This document shows positions 28,628-41,700 of a stretch of DNA of 64,000 nucleotides, piece after piece. Every line of letters begins with the position of its first letter. The first letter of the stretch is position 1. The notes beneath the pieces were generated by a model that saw only the letters and a list, made by a program, of their open reading frames with translations, searched no databases and was not told the origin of the DNA. Source of the DNA: Tridacna crocea (taxonomy: Eukaryota > Mollusca > Bivalvia > Cardiida > Cardiidae); NCBI GenBank assembly GCA_943736015.1, contig OX031070.1:41192173-41256172 (forward strand), given 5' to 3'. The position numbers and the translations under genes are program-made.

Positions 28628-29424
28628 GTTTCCCAAACATTAGTTTTTGACTTTCCAAATTTGACAACATCTATAAAGGTATAAAAGTGGAATCGGTAAA
28701 AGGAAATGAAACTCTGGATAGATACAGAACATTATGCAAAGTAGGTAAAATGCTTGTTGCCAGCATTTTTTTCTTTTTCAAACAGAATTTTCAAAAGGCT
28801 TCTTCCTCAAGGGCATTAGAACGATTTAATCCCATTTGTCCCACATTTTAAATTTTTCTACCAAAATATAAATGTGGGGCAAATGAGAAATAATACATGT
28901 AAGGGGTTGATTTACAGCTATAGTCTATCAATACCAGTGCTTATAGACAAACTTGTATGAAATAATCTAAATCTAAATCCAACATAAGGGTCATAAATTT
29001 TGTTAATTGTCTAAAGCTATTAAAATATTACCTTTAAAAAACAAAGAGTAGAAATACATGCACTTTTCAAAATGTTGTTATTTCTCTATTTTGAGAAACT
29101 CTAAAATGACTTAAATTACAACCACAATATATGTTGGGATGTTGGCATGAACTTGTGAACTTATAGTTGAACACATTTTATTTTAATTATTTTGTAATTT
29201 CTAAAAGGTAAAAAAATGAATGTTTGCTTTAAATTTTTTTCGAAGTTCTAAACTGCGCACTAAAACTATTGCTTACTGAGTTATCCTATTTGACACAGAC
29301 TATATTTGTGCTTAACCTTATATCAACCCTAACCTATACTGGTAAGTGCCTTATTGGTTTTTCAAAATGTGGGACAAATGTGAAGACACCATTAGAACAA
29401 AGGGTTGTTTAGTAAGGGGTTACA
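28628..29424 (+). mobile_element. Palindrome-core element, decayed, split by insertion
   Basis: Body 28628-28822 and right end 29390-29424; CATTAGAAC occurs on both sides of the intervening element. Confidence 0.7.
28823..29389. mobile_element. 567-bp inverted-repeat element with 9-bp target duplication
   Basis: Near-terminal inverted repeats CATTTGTCCCACATTTT; flanked by identical CATTAGAAC (28814-28822, 29390-29398). No open frame. Confidence 0.7.
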
Positions 29425-29707
29425 GTATAAAACTGACCAAATCAAGGTAACTACATAAAAAGTTTATATCTGGATTCTAATCTCTTTTAATATAATCTAT
29501 GATGAAGCACTTGAAGTACAAAATTTAGTTTCAGACAACATGGGGTATTATTCAAGAATCATTTTGATTTCAACAGTAATTATGCATTCCACAATTAGCT
29601 AGTTGATTGACTGAGACTATTTGGTCCAGCCAATCAGATGGCTTGCCTTCGACTTTGCAAATGTGACTCTTTGTGACTTTTCTGCAGTCTCGCATTTCTG
29701 CATCTCT

Positions 29708-29746
29708 TTACAATGGACCATATCCAGCAGTCATCAGTGCCGATTC
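29708..29746 (-). CDS. TBC/C2 gene terminal exon
   Basis: Acceptor TTCTTTTACAG followed in phase by [12 protein letters not shown] and TAA. It completes an exact multiple of three over all 24 exons. Its short length and the 4.6-kb intron before it leave some doubt. Confidence 0.72.
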   Translation of the reverse strand, partial: ESALMTAGYGPL

Positions 29747-32700
29747 CTGTAAAAGAACACAAATTCCCTTATTATTGATTAAAACTTTCTCAGAAATGAA
29801 ATAAGGACAAAATCATCTCAAAGTCTAACTCTTTACCAAACAACAAAATTTTATACTGGTCCAACTGAAAACATTTGCAGGCAACAAAATAAACCTAATG
29901 AAAAAAATTGAAATTTCTTTCCAGCAGGGTAGAAAACATTGTGATTTAAGGAGAAAATGCTGGTTACCAGAATTTTCTCCTTTTCCCACAAAGTTTTCAA
30001 AAGGCTTCTATCTCAATTTCATAAAAGGGATTGTTTAGTAAAGGGTTAACATAATGTATATAGTTACTGCTCATTGAGAAAGATTTCATTCTGTTTTTTT
30101 TTTTTTAACTCTTTACCACACAAGAAAATTTTAGGCCGTTCCAAAGTAAAGGCAGATGCAGACAACAAAACGATTGTGACTGAAAAATTGAAGTATGGTT
30201 TGGGAAGGGTGAAAACATTGTGGGCAAAGGAGAAAATGCTGGTTACCAGCATTTTCTCCTTTTCTCACAATGTTTTCAAAAGGCTTCTTTTTCAGGATCG
30301 GGAAAAGTCGGGATGGTGTGGTAAAGAGTTAATCTACATTTTCATAAAGATTCTTGATGAACTGTAAAAATACAAAAAAGAATATTTAAAGATATTCTAA
30401 GAACGGGTTGTATAACCTTTTACCCCGACACCAAATTCTTAGACTTGTCTCAATTCAAAGCCTTTGCAGACTACAAAGTGCTGGCATTTCCTCATTTTCC
30501 CACAATGTTTTTCAAAACCCTTTTTTATCAGGGTTAATAGAACTCAGGATTGTGTGGTAAAGGGTTACAGCACTCAGTTTTTTCAAACTTGTACAGATCT
30601 TATTTAACTTTCTCAACCTTCATTGACTATATCGTAATGTAATTACTTCCTGTTCAACTCTTTATCAAACGACAAAATTTTGAACTGAACCAAATTCGAA
30701 ATATTTGCAGACAACAACATAAATGTAGCTCAAATCATGGTTTCTGTCTTTGTTTGGGTAGAAAACATTGTGGGAAAAGGAGAAAATGCTGGTTACCAGC
30801 ATTTTCTCCTTTTCCCTCAATGTTATCAAAAGCAATCTTCTTCAGGGTCTTTTAAAACTCTGAATTGTGCTGTAAGAGGTTAAAGAATAGTATCTATTAA
30901 TTCTACCTTCGTCTTAGTCCTTTTCATTCATCATAAGCATAACATTTGAAATAAAGTGTCATTCAGTAAGTCCAACCATAACAATCGCATCATTACGTTC
31001 TTTATAAAAATTGTGCAGACTTAGCCTGCACAAAGTTGCAATCTGATCTAAATCTACTCTTAGGTAACTACTTAACCTTTTACCATACAATCCTAACTTC
31101 TAACTACCTTGAAAAAAAAGATCTTTGAAAACATTGTTGAAAAAGGAGAAAATGCTGGTAAGCAGGATTTTCTTCTTTCTCATATTTTCCACCCTTTCAT
31201 AGAAATAACCTAACCATTTGAACAACCTTTTAAATCTACATGGGTCAAATATTTTGATATGTGAAAAAGACTTACATGTATTTCTTTTACTTGAAATCAA
31301 ATTTTTACACTTATTCAAATTCAAAACATTTGCAGACAACAAAATTAAATGTAGCCCAAGTAATAGATTTTTGTCCTTGGAAAAAAAAAAAGAGAAGAAA
31401 ATGTTTTAGGAAAAGGAAATTATGCAGGTAACAGCGATTTCTCTTTTTTCAACAATTTTTTTTTCAAAATCAGGGTGATTGGTTACGGATCAGACAATAA
31501 TTGGTTCTGTTGACAGTATGAGTTGTTGTGATAAATCAGTCTATGTTAGGTGAACAAGACAGCAAGACAGATGTAATTTTAAACCTCCCAAAAAGTATGT
31601 CGTGATAATTAAATTATGCAACATAAGTGAACGTAAACACCACTGTGAATACCTTAGGCATATACTGTGATCAATACCAATGTCCACAACTTTTTACTAA
31701 ATGACAATTTTGGACTAGTCTAGATTTAAAACATATCTGGATGACATAATTATCAACTGTTATCCAAAACATGAAATTTGTTTTTCATCAGGTGGGAAAA
31801 AAACGTTGCAGGTAAAGGAGAAAATACCGGTTACAGGCAGTTTCACCTTTTCCCAAATTTTTTTTCCCTCAAAGCTTTATGTCTCGCTGTTGTTCTAAGT
31901 TACTGGATCTATGCATGTTCTATATTTTCTCAATGTTTCTAACACACTTTTTCTCCAGGGTCATTTAAATCTTTCCCAAACGACAAAATTTTAGGCTTGT
32001 CCAAATTGAAAGCATTTGCAGACGACAAAATCAAAGTGATTGAAAATTTGAAATTTGTTTTGTGAAGGGTAGAAAACATTGTGGGAAAAGGAGAAAATGC
32101 TGGTTACCAGCATTTTCTCCTTTTCCCACAATGTTTTCTAAAGACTTCTTTCTCAGGGTTGTCAAAAGTAGGGATTGTGTGGTAATGGGTTAAACATTGG
32201 ACTGCATGTTAAAATGTTCAAAAATAGAAACTGAGGCATCCCTTTACACACTGATTGGTCTGATTAGTGCACATGATAACCCAGAGCTGACATTGATAAA
32301 TTAGGTAGTGCCTGTTACAGGAGATAAAATTGGTAATATAGTTTTAGACATTTATTTTCAATGAGGGATTGGATAGGTAAAAAAAACATGACAGTGTCAG
32401 CATAGCTTCAGCCTTAGTAATCTGATCACATTTGATTCCCTTTTAAAACCAATTAATTGTTTAAATCTTTAATACAGTAAATGACAAAAATTTAGACTTG
32501 GTCTAAAGTGACAAAAGTTGCAGACAACAAACTACATGTTGTGCAAAATATTTTCTCTTTTTCTCACAATGTTTTCTAACTTTACAAAAACGAACTTATC
32601 TTTATGAGTCACCTATTTTGTTGAATGCACATGATTTGAATTAAAATAAGTTTAATATTCTGCTGTTGGTAAAGGGTTTTTTCATCAGGACAGTTAGGCA

Positions 32701-35700
32701 CTGAGGAAGCTATTCTTGCACCAAATTTGTGAAATAGCCAAATCAAACTGTAATACTGTATAAGAACAAGAAAGCAATGGAAATCAAATCCAAAAAAAAT
32801 AAAACTAACAAGTAATATTTTTCAAAAAGATAGAAGGCATAAAATTGCTCCCAAATACCACCTATAGGGGTCCTCATTGTTTTCACCGATTGCAAATTTT
32901 TACATATTTATCTGAATATAGCAACATCAATAAGTAAATTACAATCCAGCACATTTGGCTATGCCAAGAAAGCAGAAAAAATTCAATCCAGCGCATTTGG
33001 CTATGCCAAGAAAGCAGAAAAAATTCATCAAATTAAACATTTTATTACACTAAAAAAAAGATAATTTCAAGTCTGCTAAATCTGATGTCCAAAAAGTTTG
33101 TATCTTTGTTTTATACAGTAAATACAGAGTATCTTTGTTTTATACAGTAAATACAGAACGAAAAACTATGAATGATCAAACAGCTTACAAGTAATGGGTG
33201 AAATCACTGGTGTATCTAACAGCATTATGTACTGCTACAAGTATATACAACAAAAAACAACAGATGGTAAAAGCAATACACCTAAAACTATGATCTGCCT
33301 CTTCATTGTACAAGGAGAAACAATTCCATGGGCATTTACCATATTTAGAGAAAAAAGTCTTACAATCATAATGAGAACTGCAGTTGCACAAGTCCCCATG
33401 GTAGCAAGGCTTAATTAAAAATTTCAGTCATACTTTTTAACGCTTTACCACACAATCCTGACTTTTAACGACTTTGAAGGAAGGAGCATGGGGAAACATG
33501 GTGGAAAAAGGAGAAAATGCTGGTTAACCAGCATTTTCTCCTTTTCCCATCATGTTTTACTCTATCAAAAACAAATTCCATCATTTGAGCCATTTTTGAT
33601 TTATCATCTGTAAATGCTTTCAATTTGGACAAGTCCACAATTTTAGCACTCGGTAATGGGTTAAACTCTTTATCACAAATCAGAACCGTCGACTTGCCCA
33701 AATTCAAAGCACTAGCAGACAACAAATTAAAGGTAGCTCAAACGATGGAACTTACATTTAATTACCCATCCCACAATGTATTTCTTAGACTTGTGTGGTA
33801 AAAACTGTAGCAGGAAAAGATATGAAATTGTTTTCTTAGAACGATAAACAAACATACTGATTGATGGATAGATAGACTAATAACCTGACTCTATCATGCC
33901 AAACAACAAAGCAGCTATTTTCAGACAGTTTTGTCCTCCTTTGAGGTCTGACATGAAGCAACTTGCCACAGTGTTTTCAAAATTTGTCTGCTGCATAGGC
34001 GAGTACATTCCATTTGGAGATAAATCCCAAGGGTATTCCCACTGACATCTTAATATGTTTTAACCATAGAAAGTTCCACATTACTTTATTTTAATGGGTG
34101 AGTGCAACACTATCCTAAGTGCCTATACAAAGTATAGGCACTTAGGATAGTGTTGCACTCACCTATCCATTTGTCTTTGTCAAAAAAGTGGATGACGACT
34201 ATCCTGCCTATTGTGGACAACATAAATCAAGATCAGGCTGCATAGAACACGCAGTCTTATCTCAGACCCACAATGTCCACTACTGCAATGAAATGCTCTA
34301 GTAAAAAACACACTCAACCCTAATATAAATGTTGTAGTAAAAGAAAAGTCTTACCATTAGATCATAAAATGTTTTCTCCATCAAGTCTTTGAAGAATCCA
34401 AGCTCCTTTGGGAAAATGGCACTGTTTTTACCCTGTTTTTTGTACTTGGTTTCCAGTGTGTCAATGACAAAATTATTCATAGTTCTGCCAATCTTCAAGT
34501 TCTGGGCTTTTTTGTAGTCACCGAGTTTTCCAACAGCCTCAATCAAATATTCATATATCTAGAGAAACGAGAAATGATAATTATTGTGTCTAGTGCTGAC
34601 TGCTGTGTTTTATAGTATTTCTGTTACAGTATTGCAACAGAAATCTTGGCAATGTCTTTCCTGGGCTTGAACTGATTATCAGGCTTAAGCTGGTTGAAAT
34701 AAAACCATCAGATAAGCAAGGATTGGTTCACTGGTCACTGCTTTAACTCTTTACCACACAATCACAACTTTTTACCCCAGGGGTCATTAAAACTTGGAAT
34801 AGTGTGTTCAAAAGTTAAGTCTCAGAAAAATGTCATCTTCAATACCTGTTATAACTTTGACCTTAGAGAGTGGTATGTAAAACCTCTCTTACACACAACT
34901 ACTCTCATAAATTTCAAAAAGTGTGAAATATGTGTATTTTTAGAACTAGACAATAGGATCTAAAGATACGGAGAGCACAAGCTATGTGACAAGCTGATGG
35001 ACTGACTGACAACTCGTACAAAAACGAGTGTTTCCCCAAATAAATTTAAGACAAAATATAGATACAAGCAGTGAGACTTACAGGCATCTCTGGAACATGT
35101 TCTAAGTCATAATGACCATCCCACAGTGTGATTCTTAGGCTGGCAGCAGGCTGAAAAATATCACATAAATGAGCCATGCTCTGACAAAAAGGAGTTTAAC
35201 CATTTACCAAACAACCCCTGGTTTTTACGACCCTGAGATAGAAGCCTTTTGAAAACAATGAAAACTATTCCAAAATTTGCCAACGACTCAATAAATATAA
35301 CTCAAAAATTGAAATATATTTCGATCAGGGCAGAAAACATTGTGGAAAAAGGAGAAAATGCTGGTAACCAGCATTTTCTCCTTTTCCAACAATGTTTTCA
35401 AAAGGCTTGCATGTTATGGTGTTAGAAACCAGGGATTGTTTGGTAAATGATTAGAGTGTTACAATTTTAATATAAGAAGCATTTGTAGACAGTACATATT
35501 CTGCAGCTGTATTTCCAGACCATTCTTTGGCATGGCTAATCAGAAAGTTCCAGACTAAGCATCTGATTGGTTGAGACTTTTTTGTCTTGTCCAATCAGAT
35601 AGCTACTCAAGGAATATAACTTTCCGAAACAGTCAATGAAAGAACCCCTTTCCAAAACAACCAGCCCTGAGCTTTTACAACACTGAAAGCTGTCTGCAGA

Positions 35701-38700
35701 AAACAAATTGGACATTGGTACATGGGATGGTAATTTACTAGTATATGATAAAGTAGTTAACACTGGTCGAGAAGGTGAAATTGCTTCTTACAAGGAAATA
35801 ACCTTTTCACAATGATGCTTCCTCAAAATGGCCATGATTATTCATAAAAAAACTCGCCCAATCCTTCCTGCTAATATGTGCATATTACTTACATATTTAT
35901 TTCTAGGTTGAATTTTCCTCGAGTTGAGCACTTGTTCTGCAGGCGTAGTGGTCAGTTGTTGCAATATTTCAGCAGAAGGTTTCCCTTTATACACAGGTAT
36001 ATGGTGAATACCATTTAGAACTGAATTACTGAAGTGTACAATTTAGAAATGAATTACTGCAATGTACAATTATATTACAACCTTTTTTTTTTTTCTTTCT
36101 CCTCCCGCCCTTCCCCTTCCCCCCCTTTTTTTTCTTCTTTTTTTTCCATTTTTTTCTCTTTTTTTTCTCCAAGCTGTTTTGGAAGCTAAGTTTTAATGGC
36201 CTATCAGATTGGTTCAATACATTTGCCATGGTATTATAATAGTTTTTTCACAGGAGGATGAGCAAAATTTGTCCAATTCCACAAAGAACTAGCCAAAGTC
36301 TGACAAAAAAAAAAACTGTCTTCAGTAATGACAGAGAAATGAAATGGTAAAAAGAATTTGCAGGATGAGAATACAGAAGATGACAAGATATGATAATATG
36401 ACATAATGATTCTTTGAAAATGGGGATTAACTCTTTATGAAACGACAAAATTTTAGACTGGTTCAGATTGGAAGAATTTGCTGACAACAAAATGAATGTG
36501 AGTGATATATGGAAACTCCTTTTGGGAAGGGTAGAAAACATAGTTTGAAAAGGAGAAAATGCTGGTTACCAGCATTTTCTCCATTTCCTACAATGTTTTC
36601 AAAAGGCTTCCTTCTCAGGGTCGTTAAAATTATTATAAGTTAATAATTAAAAGTCGGGATTGTGTGGTAAAGAGTTAACTTTTTACCAAACGACAAAATT
36701 TTAGACTGGTTCAGATTGAATGCACTTGCAGACGACAAAATAAAAGTAACTGAAAAATCGGAATTTGATTTATGAAAGGTAGAAAACATTGTGGGAAAAG
36801 GAGAAAATGTTGGTTACCAGCATTTTCTCCTTTTCTCACAGTGTTTTCCGAACGCTTCTTTCTCTGGGTCGTTAAAAGTCGTGATTGTGTGGTAAAGAGT
36901 TAACTCTTAACCAAACAACAAAATTTTAGACTGGTTCAGATTGAATGCATTTGCAGACGACAAAATAAAAGTGACTGAAAAATCGGAATTTGATTTGGGG
37001 AGGGTAGAAAACATTGTGGGGAAAAGGAGAAAATGCTGGTTACCAGCATTTTTTCCTTTTCTCACAGTGTTTTCTGAAGGCTTCTTTGTAAGGGTCATTA
37101 AAAGTCGGGATTGTGTGGTAAAGGGTTAAGAAGAATCTATTACATTGAATATTCAAGTTTACTTCTTTCATGAATAACTTGGGTCACCCATCCCATGGAC
37201 ACTTCCATAGAAAAAATACCATAGGCCTTAACCCATTACCACACAATCCCTACTTTTGACGACCCCTGAGAGAGAAGCCTTTAAAAACATTGTGGGAAAA
37301 GGAGAAAATGCTGGTAACCAGCATTTTCTCCTTTTCCCACAATGTTTTCCACCCCATCACAGACAAATATCATCATTTAAGTCACATTAAATATGTTGTC
37401 TGCAAAACCTTTCAATTTGGACAAGTCTAAAAATTTGTTGTTTGCTAAAGAGTTTTAAGTGAGGACAGAACCCAGACCCTGTAAGTATAAACCCTACACC
37501 TTCACCACCGAGCCACTCTAAAACCTCGTAAGACAATCTTTAACCTACAACATATCAAGAAAGAATGTCTTTTATTGGTACAGTGCCCTTGCTTCCACAA
37601 CCTGTCTGTTAATTTATGGATGGATGGATGGATGGATGGATGGATGGGTAGGTGGGTGGGTGCGTGGGTGGATGGATGGATGGATGGATCAGTTCAAAGG
37701 AAGAGATAAGATCAGATGGACAGATCCTAAGATTAACAGATGGATGACTTTCAACTAATGATTACCAAAGCGAAAAAAAAGAAAAAAAAAATCTGAATTA
37801 AATATCAATTCTATATACACTTTCAATGACTCTATGATCTAAAAAAAAAATCTAAACAAATGTCATTTCTGAAAAAATTTTACTTGCATGGTACTAAAAT
37901 TCAATGATCTAAAAAAAAAAATCCAAACAAATGTCTTTTCTGAATAAAACTTTACTTGCATGGTACTTTAGTAAACAAGTTTATATAATGCAAATAAAAA
38001 AAAGTGAGTGCATTTTCCATTGAATAAAAGTTAGTGCTATAAAAAATCTTGTGCTACAACTCTCATTCTCCACAGAAAAAAATAATAAAAATTCCTGGTG
38101 TTCAAAAGATGAGTATATGCTTACACAGATTTCTGTTTGGCATGATTTCTGAAAATTTTCAAACATTTTAACATTAGTATTACCACATTACCACTGTTAT
38201 CTAAAAATATCTGTATTCAACATTGTTTATTGGGACTAACTTTTCTTTCAGTAGTTGACACCATTAAACTTAGAAATAGCTAATCAATAAACTTGTTAAC
38301 TCTTTACCAAATGACAAAATTTTAGACAGCTCCAAATTGAATTCATTTGCAGATGACAAAATAAAAGTGACTGAAATATTGAAATACTTTTTGGGAAGGG
38401 AAGAAAACATTGTGGGAAAAGGAGAAAATGCTGGTTACCAGCATTTTCTCCTTTTCCCTCAATGTTTTCAGAAGGCTTCTTTTTCAGGGTCGTTAAAAGT
38501 CGGGATTGTGTGGTAAAGAGTTAAAGCTTTGATCTCAATTTACAATATTCCGAACAAAAAGATGAATATCATAAAAACTGATAGATGCTTCCTGATGTGT
38601 AACAAAATCCTGGACATCAATCGGGATGAGCAAACACATGCACAGAAGACCACGCAGTAGCCTAAGACTTTGCAGAAATTTTCTTCGGGTGAAAAACAGA

Positions 38701-41700
38701 GGTATTCTGACTATACTACAGTTGCAACATAGTCTACAGAGTGAATTCTGCCTTTCAATATTTTGGAATCTTCCAGTTTTCACTAGTTTTTTTGTGAAGC
38801 AAGTCATGCGCATGTTAGCGTTTTTCCAAGATATTTTTCAAAGACTCACCCTTCAAACAGAGGCAGCACGGCCCAGCCTATCATTCTTGACTCATCCTCC
38901 AATGTAAGCTGTCTGTTTTTCAGGTCTGTGACAGTGCCAGGCTCATTGTGGTCGGGTTTAGGATGATACAAAACCTCCAAACCAAATATCTGTATCACTA
39001 GACACGAATACTGGTCATAAAATGGATGTAGAGTCTGAAAGTAGGAAAGTTGACACTCTTATCTTGAATTCTTTACCAGATGATCAAATTTTACACATGT
39101 TCAAATATAAAGCAATGGCAGCTACAAGAAATTAAACAAGGCGAAAATGTTGGTCATCTGCTTTTTCTCTTTTTCCCTAAATGTAAACAAATGTCTCATG
39201 TTTTCAAGGTTATTAATCCACACAAATTGGATCCACAAAAATTATGTCATTTGAAAATGTTTGCAGTATTGTGAAAGAGTTAAATGTTACAATTTATACA
39301 TAATCACTGACAGAATGACTGAACAAAAAATAACAATGTACACCTACCGTTTCATTATCCATCCATGCTTGGGCATTCTGATAGCTGTCAAAGTCATGTT
39401 TGAGGGTAACAAATTTCTCCTCCCGTCCATGACCTTCTGGGGTTGGGTCCATAGATATCACCTTCGCTCCGGGTGCCACTCGTGAGAAACATTGAATGTA
39501 TAAACCCTCTGAAAAAAGCAGATCAGTCAGATATGTAACAAAATTAATTATACATATTTTTTTTTTTTCACAAACGTGAATCTTGGAAACTATTCAGTAC
39601 TGTATATTGAAAAGATTTTCAGGATCCACACTTACAAAAACTAACTTAACCCTTTACTCCATAGATACTTGTTTCTACCCATTGCTTGTAGGAGCCTTTG
39701 GAAAACATTGTGGGAAAAGGTGACGAGCAATTTCACCTTTTGCCACAATGTTTTCTATACTATCCAAAGGTGTCATATAGACATAAGAAACAGCTTCATC
39801 CTTGCTGTTATTTAGGGTCAATTAGAGATACCATAAAAATGCCATATGGGGTAAAGGGTTAATACTCAACCAAGTTTGATTAAGGATTCAGATTGTCCAA
39901 ATCTTTAATAATCACATTTAGATTTAACAAAATAAAAGACAGACCAGATTTGATGATTACAAATTACTCGGGGTGGTGTCTCATATATAAATTTATTTTA
40001 TTTTGAAAATCGTATGCTCAATTCATTTGTGCATGAAAACAGTTTATAAGTACCATCCAAACAAACCAGAAATGAGGGTGATTAACTCTTTACCAAAGGA
40101 CAAAATTTTAGACTGGTCCAAATTGAAAGCATTTGCAGACGACAAAATGAATGTGGTTAAAGAACTAAAATTTGTTTTAGGAAGGGAAGAAAACATTGTG
40201 GGAAAAGGAGAAAATGCTGATTACCAGCATTTTCTCCTTTTCCCGCAATGTTTTCAAAAGGTTTATTTTAGAGGGGTGTTAAAAGTCGGGATTGTGTGGA
40301 TGAGGGTTAATGTAAGTTGTAGAATTCCTTTCACAAACAATGTCAAAAAAAACCCTGTAGGTTTGAGTTGGTCACTAACCTGGTATGCCAAATATTTGGT
40401 TGATTTCTACTTTAAGACCCATTTTTATTTTGTATCTAACAGCCCTCACTAAGGATAAGTTCTCCGCAGGTCGTCCAGGGGTCAAATGTTTCTTTATATC
40501 AAGTCTGTTCTCTAGCCACGTCATCAGCTCTGTATCTGTTCTCCCTGCAGATAAAAAAGAATTCATCTCTTTTTTAAAAAGTGTTAAATGCCATTTTCAA
40601 CATTTTTTTTTAGTTATATGGCAGTGGCCACTTCATCTATCGATGCCTTCAATAGATGTTTGGTTACCAGCATTTTCTCCTTTTCCCACAATGTTTTCAA
40701 AAGGCTTCTATCTCAGGGTCATAAAAACCGGGGATTGTTTGGTGAAGGGTTAAAATCCTCTTACCATGGGGTGGTTGTCCTTCACTCTCCATAATTCTAA
40801 GAATCATGTCCCGTACAGATTTTGGGTAGGCCATATTTTCGTCGTAACTCCTGTAGATCCTGTATTCAGATATATTAGGCTCACTGGCTGCCGATTCAAA
40901 ATAACCCGAGGAATACTGAGGGTACGGTACAATACCCTGCAATAAACATAGCAATATCTTGTAATAAACAGGGCAGTTTCCTAATAGAAAGCGGGCAATA
41001 TCCTGTAATGAAACAGGGCAAGAACCTATTACAGACAGGGCAATATCCTTTAAATTGAAATGATGATATCATGTAATAAACAGAGTTGTATTTTCTCTTT
41101 AACTCATTACCAAACGAGAAAATTTTGGACTAGTCCAAATTGAAAGCATTTGCAGACGACAAAATAAAGGTGACTGAAAAATAGAAATTTGTTCTGGAAA
41201 GAGTAGAAAACACTGTGGGAAAAGGAGAAAATGCTGGTTACCAGCATTTTCTCCTTTTCCCACAGTGTTTTCAAAAGGTTTCTTTCTCAGGGGCGTCAAA
41301 AGTAGGGATTGAGTGGTAATGGGTTAACTCTTTACCAAACAACATAATTTTAGACTTGTCTAAATTGGAAGCATTTGCAGACTACAAAGTTAATATGCTT
41401 TTGAAAATTGTTTTAGAAGGAAAGAAAACATTGTGGGAAAAGGAGAAAATGCTGGTTACCAGCATTTTCTCCTTTTCCCACAGTGTTTTCAGAAGGCTTC
41501 TTTCTCAGGGTCGTGAAAACCAGGGATTGTTTGGGAAAGGGTTAACTCTGTACCAAGCAATCCCTGGATTTTTACGACCCTGAGATAGAAACGTTTTGAA
41601 AACACTGTGGGAAAAGTAGGAAATACTAACAAACCAGCATTTTCTGCTTTTCAGCAATGTTTTCTACCCTGCTGAAAACAAATTTCAATTTCTCTGTTCA

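Noticed and set aside
29177..29182. AATAAA on the minus strand as the poly(A) signal of the TBC/C2 gene
   Set aside because: It lies inside the 28823-29389 inserted element; the ATTAAA at 29486 is nearer but also unproven.
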